From Frankiales bacterium (GTDB lineage Bacteria > Actinomycetota > Actinomycetes > S36-B12 > CAIYMF01), in assembly GCA_016125335.1 (NCBI GenBank), contig WGLY01000020.1:16740-80739 (forward strand): 64,000 nucleotides of DNA. The letters run 5' to 3'. The position numbers and the translations under genes are program-made. Below are positions 26,356 through 36,600 of the stretch, one piece after another; positions within the stretch are counted from its first letter, which is position 1, and every line of letters begins with the position of its first letter. The notes under the pieces are model-generated. The model worked only from the letters and a program-made list of their open reading frames with translations, was not told where the DNA came from and searched no databases.

Positions 26356-26853
26356 TCAGCCGGTGTAGGGCTCGGCGGAGACGACCTCCACCTGCATCAT
26401 CGCGCCGGTGGGCGTCTCGTACTCGACCGTCGAGCCGATCCGCGCGCCGAGCACGGCCGCGCCCAGCGGCGAGGTGGGGGAGTAGACGTCGATGGACGCC
26501 GTGGCGGCCTCCTCGCGGCTGCCGAGCAGGAACGTCTCGGTGTCGTCGAACGCCGGGAAGCGCACCGTGACGACCTGGCCCTGGGCGACGAGACCGTCGG
26601 CGGCGGGCGGGGCGCCGATCTGCGCGGTCTCGAGCAGGTGCACGAGCACCTTCACCCGGGCCTCGTTCTTGCCCTGCTCCTCCTTGGCGGCGTGGTAGCC
26701 GCCGTTCTCGCGCAGGTCGCCCTCCTCGCGCGCGGCCTCGATCCGCTTGACGATCTGCGCGCGGCGGGGGCCCGTCCGGTCGGCGAGCTCCTCCTGGAGA
26801 CGGTCGTACGCCTCCTGGGTCAGCCAGGTCTCGGGGGTTCCGGTGTCGCTCAA
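26356..26853 (-). CDS. greA: Transcription elongation factor GreA
   Basis: This 165-residue protein has an N-terminal coiled-coil finger and a C-terminal FKBP-like domain. It stimulates RNA cleavage by backtracked RNA polymerase. The finger shows WLTQEAYDRLQEELAD and the acidic tip EEGDLRENGGYHAAKEEQG. The C-terminal domain includes SPLGAAVLGARIGSTVEY. The start is TTG at 26853, directly before SDTGTPETWLTQ; no better ATG/GTG exists in frame nearby. Use of TTG may keep expression moderate. The gene stands downstream of a hairpin that separates it from the DUF4307 gene. Confidence 0.95.
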   Translation of the reverse strand: MSDTGTPETWLTQEAYDRLQEELADRTGPRRAQIVKRIEAAREEGDLRENGGYHAAKEEQGKNEARVKVLVHLLETAQIGAPPAADGLVAQGQVVTVRFPAFDDTETFLLGSREEAATASIDVYSPTSPLGAAVLGARIGSTVEYETPTGAMMQVEVVSAEPYTG

Positions 26854-26886
26854 CGTGTCGCTGCCTTCGATGGTGGGTGACGGTGC

Positions 26887-26914
26887 CGACGACCCCGGGA
26901 TGAGGGGGTCGTCG
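26887..26914 (-). terminator. Hairpin between DUF4307 gene and greA
   Basis: CGACGACCCC and GGGGTCGTCG form a perfect 10-bp stem with an 8-base loop. It lies upstream of greA and downstream of the DUF4307 gene on the minus strand, so it may terminate the first or sit in the greA leader. Confidence 0.6.
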
Positions 26915-26984
26915 CGGGAAGCCCGGTGCTACCCGGGGCGCCCGGTGCGAACCCCCAGGGTACGTGCGTCGGCCGGGGAGCGTC

Positions 26985-27455
26985 TCACGAGCCGTCGATG
27001 GTCGGCTGCTGCGCCGGGTTGGTCGTGCCCGGCAGGAACGCGGGCGCGTCCACGCGCGGCGGGCCGTCCGCCGCGCAGCCCAGCACCTCGGCGGTCGTGG
27101 CACGGGCGTAGGTGGCGAGCGGGTAGACGGCGCGCACGGAGCCGGAGCCCGCCGTGATGGTCACCGTGGCGTATCCCACATCCGCGTGGTGCTCGTCCTG
27201 CGCCCGCAGCACGCAGGTCGTGGCCTGGCCCTGCGTGCGGTGGACGTCGAACGTGACATCGACGCGGTGGTCGTCGACGACGACGAAGCGCACCACGGAG
27301 GCCTGCACGCCGTTGGTGGCCAGGTGGTAGGTGACGAACGCCAGGATCCCGAGGAACACGACGACCAGCACGCCGATCCCCACAGCCAGCCCGGGCGAGC
27401 GCCGTCCGACGCCGTAGCGCGCGGCCATCGCCGGGCTGAGGGTGCGGGCGGGCAC
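26985..27455 (-). CDS. DUF4307 membrane-anchored protein
   Basis: This 156-residue protein has one N-terminal membrane helix ([24 protein letters not shown], about 22-45) and a beta-rich extracytoplasmic domain. The domain contains [19 protein letters not shown] and a Cys pair (TTCVLRA and EVLGCAA) that could form a disulfide. This matches DUF4307, which sits beside mca and greA in many actinobacteria. GTG 27455 has GAGGAG about 6 bases upstream. It is divergent from mca across 108 bases. Function unknown; the conserved neighbourhood hints at a link with thiol or envelope stress. Confidence 0.85.
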   Translation of the reverse strand: MPARTLSPAMAARYGVGRRSPGLAVGIGVLVVVFLGILAFVTYHLATNGVQASVVRFVVVDDHRVDVTFDVHRTQGQATTCVLRAQDEHHADVGYATVTITAGSGSVRAVYPLATYARATTAEVLGCAADGPPRVDAPAFLPGTTNPAQQPTIDGS

Positions 27456-27563
27456 GGGCGGTCTCCTCGTCGCGGTGCCGGTGCGCCGGAGCGGCGCGGG
27501 TTCGGCGGGGTCGGCGGTGTCTGGGAGACTGCAGTGTCCCCCACCACCCCCTGGGAGCCGATC

Positions 27564-28508
27564 GTGACCCTCGAGGCGACCCTGCCGCAGCCCGGCGAGC
27601 CGCTGCGGCTGATGGCCGTGCACGCGCACCCCGACGACGAGTCGAGCAAGGGTGCGGCCACCATGGCGCGCTACGTGAGCGAAGGCGTCGAGGTGCTCGT
27701 CGTCACCTGCACCGGCGGCGAGCGCGGCGACATCCTCAACCCGGCGCTGGCCCACGACACGGCAGTCCTCGCCGACATGCCCGCCGTGCGCCGGGCCGAG
27801 ATGGCCGAGGCGGCCCGGATCCTCGGCGTCGACCAGACCTGGCTCGGCTTCGTCGACTCGGGCCTGCCCGAGCCCGGCGAGGACGGCGTCACCCCGCCGC
27901 TGCCCGAGGGGTGCTTCGCGCTCGTCCCGCTCGACGAGGCGAGCGAGCCGCTGGTGAGGCTCGTGCGCGAGTTCCGCCCGCACGTGCTGACGACGTACGA
28001 CGAGAACGGTGGCTACCCGCACCCGGACCACATCCGCACCCACGAGGTGTCGATGCGCGCCTTCGAGGCGGCGGGCGACCCGGCGCAGTTCCCCGGCACC
28101 GGCGACCCCTGGCAGCCGGCCAAGCTCTACTACCACCTCACCTTCCACAAGGAGCGGCTCGTCGCCCTGCACGAGGCGTGCCTCGCGGAGGGGCTCGAGT
28201 CGCCCTTCGCGGAGTGGCTCTCGACCTGGGAGGACAAGCCCGAGGACGCCGCCCGGCTCACCACCCGGGTGCCGTGCGGGGACTTCTTCGAGGTGCGCGA
28301 CGCGGCGCTCAAGGCCCACGCCACGCAGGTCGACCCGAACGGCCGCTGGTTCCACCTGCCCACCGAGGTGCAGCGCCGGGTGTGGCCGACCGAGGACTAC
28401 CAGCTCGCCCGCTCGCTCGTGCCGGGCGCACCGGCCGGCGAGCGCCCTCCGGGCGAGCACGAGGACGACCTGTTCGCCGGCCTCCGCGTGCCCGCCACCA
28501 CCGCCTGA
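27564..28508 (+). CDS. mca: Mycothiol S-conjugate amidase
   Basis: This 314-residue zinc amidase cleaves mycothiol-toxin adducts so the mercapturic acid can be exported. The zinc site motif is [12 protein letters not shown] near the N-terminus, with HPDHIRTHE further on ([14 protein letters not shown], about residues 150-163). The C-terminal region [15 protein letters not shown] is typical of Mca rather than the related deacetylase MshB. GTG at 27564 has GGGAG at 6 bases. Its presence implies the cell makes mycothiol, a trait of Actinobacteria. A small membrane protein gene follows after 12 bases. Confidence 0.95.
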   Translation: MTLEATLPQPGEPLRLMAVHAHPDDESSKGAATMARYVSEGVEVLVVTCTGGERGDILNPALAHDTAVLADMPAVRRAEMAEAARILGVDQTWLGFVDSGLPEPGEDGVTPPLPEGCFALVPLDEASEPLVRLVREFRPHVLTTYDENGGYPHPDHIRTHEVSMRAFEAAGDPAQFPGTGDPWQPAKLYYHLTFHKERLVALHEACLAEGLESPFAEWLSTWEDKPEDAARLTTRVPCGDFFEVRDAALKAHATQVDPNGRWFHLPTEVQRRVWPTEDYQLARSLVPGAPAGERPPGEHEDDLFAGLRVPATTA

Positions 28509-28520
28509 CCGAGGATCACC

Positions 28521-28781
28521 GTGCTGTTCCTGCTCACCGTGCTCGTGCCGTTCGCGGACTCGCCGTCGCCCTCGCCGTCGCCCACGGTCACCCCGCCCCC
28601 CGACGACATGGTGAGCCCGGGGCTGCTCGGCTTCCTCGCCCTGCTGTTCCTCGTCGTCGCGGGCTACTTCATCGCGCGCGGGCTGAACAAGCAGCTCAAG
28701 CGGGTCGACTTCGACGAGGAGGCCGTGAACGCCCCGGACGACGGAGTCGACGGGAGCGAGGGGCCGACGGCGCAGGGCTGA
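28521..28781 (+). CDS. Small single-pass membrane protein downstream of mca
   Basis: This 86-residue protein has an N-terminal hydrophobic stretch, a Ser/Pro linker (PSPSPSPTVTPPP) and one clear membrane helix (LLGFLALLFLVVAGYFIA). An acidic cytoplasmic tail follows. Proteins of this shape follow mca in other actinobacteria. GTG start with GAGG about 6 bases upstream, 12 bases after mca, so one operon. No function known. It converges on the CopC-like gene with 4 bases between stops. Confidence 0.75.
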   Translation: MLFLLTVLVPFADSPSPSPSPTVTPPPDDMVSPGLLGFLALLFLVVAGYFIARGLNKQLKRVDFDEEAVNAPDDGVDGSEGPTAQG

Positions 28782-28785
28782 GCGC

Positions 28786-29409
28786 TCAGACCTCGGTGGT
28801 CTGGGTGTCCTCGACGTCCACGCCGTCCGCGCCGTCCACCGTCAGTGGGTCGGAGGCGACCCGACGCCGGGTGACGACGAGCAGGCCCACGGCGATAGCC
28901 GCCACCAGACCGACGCCCACGAGCCAGACGGAGGAGGTCATCGACCCCGTGTCGGTCGACGCCGCCGGTGCGGCCGCGGCCTGGTCGCCGGGCGCGGCCG
29001 GGTAGCTGAAGATGAGCGTGCCCTCGACCGGGTCGCCGTCGTCGGAGACGATCTGGTAGCCCACCCGGTAGAGGTCGCCCGGGGTGCCGGCCGGCCACGA
29101 CACCGTCACGGTCTGGCCGTCGAGCACGGGATCGCCGAGCGCCACGAGCGGCCCGTCGTTGGTCGACTGCGCCTTCACCGAGACCACCGACGCCGGCACC
29201 TCGTTGAAGGTGAGCACGATCTGGGTGGGGGCGGCGTCGAGCGCCGCACCTTGCTTCGGGTTGCTGTCGACGAGCTGCGTGTGCGCGCTGGCCGGCCCGG
29301 CCGCGACGAGCGCGACCAGCAGGGCGAGCAGGGTGACGACGGTGAGCCGCAGCGAGCGGCCGGCGGCGGCGGGCTGGTCCCACGTGCGGCGCGGCGTCCA
29401 GGTGTCCAT
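28786..29409 (-). CDS. CopC-domain exported protein with C-terminal anchor
   Basis: This 207-residue protein has a signal peptide (LTVVTLLALLVALVAAGPASA) cut so that the mature protein begins near His, as in CopC copper carriers. A CopC beta-sandwich (about 43-140), an Ala/Pro linker and a C-terminal membrane helix (VWLVGVGLVAAIAVGLLVV) follow. CopC proteins bind periplasmic or extracellular Cu(II). The second histidine of the usual DGHP site is replaced: it reads DDGDPV here, so Cu(II) affinity may be altered. It lies 22 bases after a response regulator gene, with a good GGGAGGAG ribosome-binding site, so the two form an operon. Confidence 0.87.
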   Translation of the reverse strand: MDTWTPRRTWDQPAAAGRSLRLTVVTLLALLVALVAAGPASAHTQLVDSNPKQGAALDAAPTQIVLTFNEVPASVVSVKAQSTNDGPLVALGDPVLDGQTVTVSWPAGTPGDLYRVGYQIVSDDGDPVEGTLIFSYPAAPGDQAAAAPAASTDTGSMTSSVWLVGVGLVAAIAVGLLVVTRRRVASDPLTVDGADGVDVEDTQTTEV

Positions 29410-29431
29410 GAGGTGTCTCCTCCCGTCGTGG

Positions 29432-30103
29432 TCAGCTCGCGGAGCGCAGGATGCCGCGCCGCTTGGCGATCGCGACCGCCTCGAGCTGCGAGTGGGCGTC
29501 GAGCCGGGCCAGCAGCGTCTTCACGTAGCCGCGGGTCGTGTGGATCGACAGGCCGAGGCGGCGCGAGATCTGCTGCACCGCGAACCCCTCGCTGAGCAGG
29601 TGCAGCACCTCGCGCTGGCGCGGGGTGAGGTCGGCGTCCTCGACCTCCTGGACGCCGAGGTCCTCGGTGGCCGCGACGACGAGGTGGGCCGGCGCGATGA
29701 GGGTGCCCACGCGGCTGGACCGGATCGCCTCGAGGATGTCCTCGAGCGGCGAGGCCTTCAGCTGGTAGGCGCACACGCCGGCGCGGGCGGCGGCGCGCAG
29801 CACGTCGGGCCGCGGGCTGTCGGCGACCATCACGATCCGGATGTCCGGGCGGCGGGCGAGCAGGTCGCGGGCGAGGCCCACGCCGCCGTCGGCCGCGATC
29901 CCGGTGTCGATCACGACGACGTCGGGGGCGCTGGACAGGAACGCCTGGCGCCCCTCGGCCTCGGTAAAGGCCCGGGCCACGCAGTCGAGGTCGGGCTGCG
30001 TGTGCAGCACCGCCGACAGCAGCTCGGCGAAGAGCCGGTGCGTGTCGACCACGAGCACCCTGCCGTGCCGGCCCTGGCGCGGGAACGCGCGCTGCTCGGA
30101 CAT
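29432..30103 (-). CDS. NarL/LuxR-family response regulator
   Basis: This 223-residue protein has a receiver domain (about 14-130) and a LuxR/NarL HTH (about 155-215, LTPRQREVLHLLSEGFAVQQ onward). Asp66 is the expected phosphorylation site and Lys116 is kept. The first acidic pair is Asp20-Thr21 instead of Asp-Asp, and the usual Thr/Ser switch position is Ala94. Signalling may therefore be weakened or phosphorylation-independent. No histidine kinase gene lies in the window. It shares a 545-base divergent region with the giant surface protein operon and is followed by the CopC-like gene, making it the likely regulator of both. The start ATG 30103 has GAGGG upstream. Confidence 0.88.
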   Translation of the reverse strand: MSEQRAFPRQGRHGRVLVVDTHRLFAELLSAVLHTQPDLDCVARAFTEAEGRQAFLSSAPDVVVIDTGIAADGGVGLARDLLARRPDIRIVMVADSPRPDVLRAAARAGVCAYQLKASPLEDILEAIRSSRVGTLIAPAHLVVAATEDLGVQEVEDADLTPRQREVLHLLSEGFAVQQISRRLGLSIHTTRGYVKTLLARLDAHSQLEAVAIAKRRGILRSAS

Positions 30104-30648
30104 CCCATCACCCTCACGATCTCCGGGCCCCGGCCCGGTCCGCCGTCGTACGTCCGAGGACCTACGACCCTGTCGAACTGCCTGACGACCGTAGTTGCGC
30201 AGCGTCACGCCGACCTCGGCAGATCGGGTCCTACGACTCATCCGTTCGGATGAGGGCAGGAGAGGCTCACCTCACTGACCCGAACGGGTGATGCCGTCAC
30301 CCCCCGTGGCGGCACGCCGGGATACCGATCACGTTCCGTCGAGATCCGGCCTCCCGACCCCCCAGATGCGGGGGGTCATGGCTCCGGAGGCACCGCAGTT
30401 TCGGGATAGGCAGTCACGCGGCGTCGCTGCTTCCCTCGCCCCTGGGGTCGTACGACCTCAGACCGGGCCGGGGGGCCCGGCGCAACCCTGTGGGGGGAGT
30501 TGCACCAGATGGTCACTCATCGTGAGCGCACCGCGGGCCTGCTCCCGGCGGCCGTGCGCGCAGGTCGTCACCTCTCGCTCCGTGCGGGCGACCTCCCCCT
30601 CCCCTCGCTGTCGATCGAGCGCCCTGCGGCGCAGTTGGGACGTGCATC
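30104..30648. promoter_or_regulatory. 545-bp divergent regulatory region with repeated CCTACGAC motifs
   Basis: No gene is convincing here. CCTACGAC occurs at 30161-30168 (within GGACCTACGACC) and at 30230-30237 (within GGTCCTACGACT). GTCGTACG lies at 30145-30152. A hairpin CTCATCCG-TT-CGGATGAG occupies 30237-30254, and a similar ACCCG-AA-CGGGT lies about 30 bases further. Such clustered, related sites between a regulator and a large operon suggest multiple binding sites for the response regulator. No clear -35/-10 pair could be picked. Confidence 0.5.
30446..30457. promoter_or_regulatory. 12-bp perfect palindrome, candidate operator
   Basis: GGTCGTACGACC reads the same on both strands and shares TACGAC with the other motifs in this divergent region. 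It lies about 190 bases before the giant surface protein gene. A dimeric regulator such as the neighbouring NarL-type protein is a natural candidate binder. Confidence 0.5.
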
Positions 30649-33600
30649 GTGACCGGCATCTCTGCGATGGCTGACGCTGTCCTGCGGGGCTCGAGGCGAG
30701 CGGTGCGCTCGCGGGTCACCGCCCTCGCCGGCGCCTCCGCGCTGCTGCTCGGCCTCGTGGCGGTGACGACGACGACGATCGCCGCGCCCGCCTCGGCCGC
30801 GCCGATCACCGACCTGTCGCTGAGCTTCGTCTCGGGCGTCAACGGCGACATCCCCAAGGGCGCCCCGCTCCCGGCGGACCTGAAGTACCAGTTCCTCATC
30901 CAGATGGAGACGACCGGCGTCTGGAACGACTCGACGAAGAACTGCCTTCCGCCGGCGCCCAAGTCGACCGGCACCGATCCCAACTACCCGAACGACTGCC
31001 AGTGGCCGGGCACCCGCACGTCCAACACCGGCGACCCGATCGTCGCCTCGGGCAACCAGGACGACATCGCTGCGGGCAACATCCACCTCTCGGTGCTCCA
31101 GCAGGCGTGCAACGACTACGCGGCCACGGCGCCCCGTACGGCGAACTCGCCGGCGCAGCCCTGCCGCTTCCTGATCTCGGTCAAGGCCGAGGGCTACGAG
31201 ATCGGCGGCGCGCACTTCTCCGTGCCCACCTCCGGCACCGCTGAGCTCGCGTCCGCCCCGGTGGTCTCGCTGCTCCAGTACCCGATCCCGCTGGCCACGA
31301 TCCGCGCGCGCATCTTCCAGGACACCGTGCCGGCCGACGGTGTGTACGAGATCGACGCCGAGGCGCCGCTGCGCGGCTTCCGCGCCTTCCTCAACGACCT
31401 GCTCGGCGACGTGTCGACGGACTACTACGGCAACCCGCTGTGCACCACGTACGAGCACGACAACAACGGCAAGATGATCTTCGTCGACGGCGCACCCGTC
31501 ATCAGCTCCACCAGCACCGGCAAGTGCGTCTCGGACAGCAACGGCGACATCGTCATCCCGAACATGGCGCCCGGTCGCTACGGCATCGTCATCCGGCCCG
31601 ACGCCGTGCACCAGAACTGGCTCCAGACCACCACGCTCGAGGGCGCCCAGGACCACGACTGGTGGGTCATGGCCGGCGACACCGGCTACGGCACCGAGAC
31701 CACGGCCGGTGGCGAGCTCGTCCCCGAGGTGCAGTTCGGCTTCGTACCGCCGGAGCCGACCGTGGCGCACCCGTGGGTGCGGGCCACCTACGACAGCTCC
31801 ACGCACCTGACCACCGACCAGTTCAGCACCCGCACCAGCCCGAACGGCGTGACCGGCTCGCACTCGATCTCCGGCTCCGTGCACGAGGGCTGCACGTACA
31901 TCGCCTCGGTCGGCGGTGCCTACGTGCCCAACGCCGTGCCCGGCGCCAACGGCTCCTCGGACTGCGGCCCGATCAAGAACCCCAACGTCGCGATCAGCGC
32001 GATCGACGCCGGTGACCAGGTCGTGTGGGCCGGCAAGGGCGACGCGAACGGCAACTACACCGTGAACGGCCTCGCGGACGGCCAGTACATGGTCACCGTG
32101 TGGGACGCGCCCATCAACCACATCCTCGAGACGTTCAACGTCAACATCACCGGCTCGGACGTCAACGCCGGCGTCACCTACGTGGGCGGCTGGTTCACCC
32201 ACATCACCGGCTCGGTGTTCATCGACACCAACGGCAACGGCAAGCGCGACCCGGGCGAGCAGGGCGTCGCCCGCACCACGCTCACCTTCCGCGAGCGCGA
32301 CAACACCCCGATGGACCAGTTCACCAACCTGATCGACACGGACCCGACGGGCCACTACGACATCATCCAGGCGTACCCGCTGTCGCGGTTCATGATCCTC
32401 GAGCACGCCAACCCGCGGTTCAAGCCGACCGGCATCACCGTGCAGGCGTGCAACGAGGACAAGTCCACCACCTACCTCGGTGGTGCCGTCGACATCTCCG
32501 TCGAGCCCGTCATCGGCCTCTGCGGCAACATCGACTGGGCCGTGGAGCCGTTCAAGGACGGCGAGACCGGCGGCATCGCCGGCACGATCTCCTACGGCAC
32601 CACGCGCAACGAGCTCACCCCGGCCGACGCGGCGACCGAGGACTGGCAGCCCGGCATCCAGGGCGTCCCGGTCAACCTCTACGCGCCCGTCCTCTGCGGC
32701 TCGACCCTCGACCCGTCGCTCATCTCGGACCCGAAGTTCGACGCAGCCTTCAACGGCTGCCCCAACGGTCCCAACGGCGACCCGATGGTCAACGCCGACG
32801 GCTCCCTCGTGCACGGCCCGCAGCTCGCGGAGACCTACACCTCGGAGTCCTACCAGCGCCCGCAGGCCTGCGTGGCCCGTGACCGCACAGGCGCGGTGCT
32901 GACCGGCGAGCAGGTGCTCGCCGACCCGTCCAAGAACACCGACTGCGTCGAGGCCCCGCTCGCGGGCTGGTACGCCAAGCCCAGCGACTCCACCCCGGGT
33001 GCCACGGCCCAGACCGTGAACGGCAACTACGGCTTCGGCTCCTCGCGGCTCAACCTGTTCGACCCGGCGACGACGCCGGCGTGCACCGTCGCGCAGATGG
33101 CCGAGATCCGCAGCACCGGCACCTACCCGCTGCCCGGCTGCGCCCCGCTGAACGCCGACGACTCCGCGCCGCTGGCCTGGTACGCCGACCTGTCGGCCGC
33201 CGGCCTGCCGGACATGGGCCTCAAGCCCGACCAGTACATCGTCGGCGTGGAGATCCCGAAGGACTCCTTCGGTCACGACATGTACAAGATCACCAAGGAG
33301 GAGGACGTCAACATCTTCGGCGGCGACCAGATGCTGCCGCAGGAGAACTTCCCCGCCTCCGCCGACGCCGGAAGCAGCAGCACGTGCACGCCCGGCGACC
33401 CCAACTACAACGCGGCGGCGTGCTCCGGCCCGGGCGGCGGTGAGGGCCTCGGCGTCATCCCCGAGTGCGCCGGGCCGATGCACACCGTGCACGTCACCAA
33501 CCCGGACTTCATCGACGGTGGCGGCAGCCCGTACGAGGGGCAGCAGACCCCGCTGTGCACGGACAAGCTCGTCGACGTGGTGAGCGGCACGGCGCAGTTC

Positions 33601-36600
33601 ACCAACTTCGAGATGTTCACCGACGTCCCGCTGGCCTCGCACTTCTGGGGCCTGATCCTCAACGACCTCGGCGTGTCCAGCGACCCGACGAAGATCCAGT
33701 ACGGCGAGGTCGAGGGCATCCCGAACGCGCCCACCGGCATCTACGACTGGGCCGGCAACCTCGTCGACACCGCGATCGCGGACCCGAACGGCTTCTACGA
33801 GGCCATCGAGCCCTCGACGGTGCGCATCAACAACCCGTCGCCCAGCGGCGTCTCGCCGGGCATGTACAAGTTCGTCGGCAACGACCCGGGCACGCCCGGG
33901 CACCTCAACCCGACGTACGACTCGCGCTACCGCACGATCGCGACCAACTTCCAGGCCTGGCCCGGGCTGTGGACCGTGACCGACACGGCGCCCACGCTGA
34001 CCGCCGCCCAGACCTTCGACGGCCAGATGACGGCCGTGAAGTGCACCGTGTCGGACAACGAGCCCCAGCTGTTCCGGGTCGACGACCCGGTCGTGCAGGG
34101 CGCCCGCACCTTGACGATCACCGGTCGCGACTTCGGCTCTTCGGGCCAGGTCCTGCTCGGCGGGGCCGGTGAGAAGGCAGCCGACCCGCTGACCGCGACA
34201 CCGCTGTCGGTCCTCTCGTGGAGCGACACCCAGATCACCGTGGCCGTGCCGGCTCCGAGCTCGTCGTTCAACGGCGCCCGGCAGCTCATGGTGCGGCGCG
34301 CCGACAACGGCAAGGTGACCACGAACGGCGTCACCCTCCAGGTGCTCGGCGGCTCGTACACCTTCGACCGGATCTACCGCGTCGGCCCCGGCCTCACCGG
34401 AGCCAACGAGGTGAACACCGACACCGGCGGCACGCTCCAGGACGCGCTGAACCAGGCGCGCGCCTACGAGCGCGGCCCGCGCAACTCGATCCGGACGACC
34501 CTCGTGGTGGCCTACCCGCAGACGCCGGTCACCGGGTCCGACACCGTCGTGCCGAACCCGACCGGGGCCTACCAGGAGAACCTCATCCTCGACTCGGGCA
34601 CCAAGATCCAGGGCGTCGGCCCCGGCGGCTTCCAGGCCAACGGCGACTACGTCCAGGGCTCGGTCATCGACGGCTCGTTCTTCGACGAGGGCCTGCCCTC
34701 GGGCCAGAACTGGCTGACTCTGCTCGGCTCGCTGAGCTACGACAACTCCAGCATCGCGGTGCCCGACTCGGCCGCGGTGACGGTCCTCTCGCCGACGTAC
34801 AACGGATCGCCCGCCCCGGCCCTCGACGGCTTCACCATCACCGGCGGCATCCAGAGCACGACGCCGACGAACATCAACATCCTCACCGGCGGCAGCACCA
34901 CGCCGTACGGCGGCACCGGCGCGGTCGTGACGCAGGGCGGCGGCATCTACGTCCACGGCGGCACGAACGGGCTCGTCATCAGCAACAACAAGATCGACGG
35001 GAACTCCGGCTCGTACGCCGGCGGCATCCGCGTGGGCACGCCGTACGCCAACAGCCCCACCCTGGGTCTGCGCACGACGTCGACCGGCTACCGCCTCAGC
35101 ACGAGCGACAGCTACTCGCTGCGGAACCAGAACCTCGTCGTCGCGCACAACTCCATCACCAACAACGGTGGTGCGAACCTCGCCGGCGGTGTGGGCCTGT
35201 TCTCGGGCACCACGAACTACCGCGTCGCCTACAACGACGTCTGCGGCAACTTCAGCGCGGAGTACGGCGGCGGCATCAGCCACTACGGGTACAGCGGCTC
35301 GAGCACGACCAACCCGAACCGCATCGACCACAACCGCATCTGGTTCAACGAGAGCTACGACGAGGGTGGCGCCGTCCTGGTGGCCGGTGAGATCCCGCCG
35401 AACCCCGACGCCCTCTCCGGCGGCTCCGGCACTGTCCTGCTCGACCACAACCGGATCGACCAGAACCTCGCGAACGACGACGGTGGCGGCATCCGCCTGC
35501 TCAACGCCGGCGCCCGCCTGGTGACGATCGAGAACAACGAGATCGTGAACAACGTCAGCGCCCACGAGGGTGGCGGCATCTCGCTCAACGACGCCAGCAA
35601 CGTGACGATCGACGCCAACACGATCGCCCGCAACGTCACCACCGCGACCGCCGTCACCAGCGACGGCACCCCGGCCGCGGCCGGCATCTCGACCTCCGGC
35701 CTGAGCACCCTGCTCAAGCAGCTGGTCGGGAACGAGCCGACCACCCCGCAGGTGTCGTTCACCGACCCGACCACGTACAACAACGTGATCTGGGACAACC
35801 GCGCCGGTGCCTTCGACGGCATCGCCATCCACGGCATCAGCGACGGAGACGCCAACGTCTGGGACATCGGCTCGGTCGACGAGCCGGGCTCCCTGGTCGA
35901 CGTCCGGACCTCGGTCCTGAGCTCGACCACGGGCACCACCGGTGACGCCTCCAACAGCGCGGTGGACCCGAAGTTCGCCTCGCCCTACACGCTGTCCGTG
36001 CACGCCGACGCGCGCCGCTCGTTCGTGGCCTTCCGCCAGACGGTCATCAACGACATGACGCAGTCGCCGTGGAACTACGCCGACTACGCGATCACCACCG
36101 GCTCGCCGGCGATCGACTTCGGCACCACGCTGCCGGCGGTCACCACCGACGTCACCGGCTACGACCGCATCGGCATCCCGGACGCCGGAGCCTTCGAGCT
36201 GCGCACGGGCGCCGACGCCCTCGCGGCCCCGGGCGTGCCCACCATCGGTGACGTCACCGCGGGCAACGGCTCGCTGGCCGTCGCCTGGACTGCGGGCGCG
36301 GCCGGCAACCCGGCGGCGACCTCCTTCATCGCCCGGGCCTGGACCGCCGCCTCCGGCGGCGACCTGGCCGGCGTCTGCACCAGCACCGGGACCGGGTGCA
36401 CCATCACCGGCCTCACCAACGGCACGACTTACCACGTGGACGTGCTCGCCTACAACGCCGTCGGCCAGTCGGCCGCCACCGACCCCCGGGTCGAGGGCAC
36501 GCCGACCATCCCGCCGCCCGGCACCCCGACGAACCTCACCGTCACCCCGGTGACCTCCGGGCTCGTCGCGGGGCACGCGCTGGACATCCGCTTCACGCCC

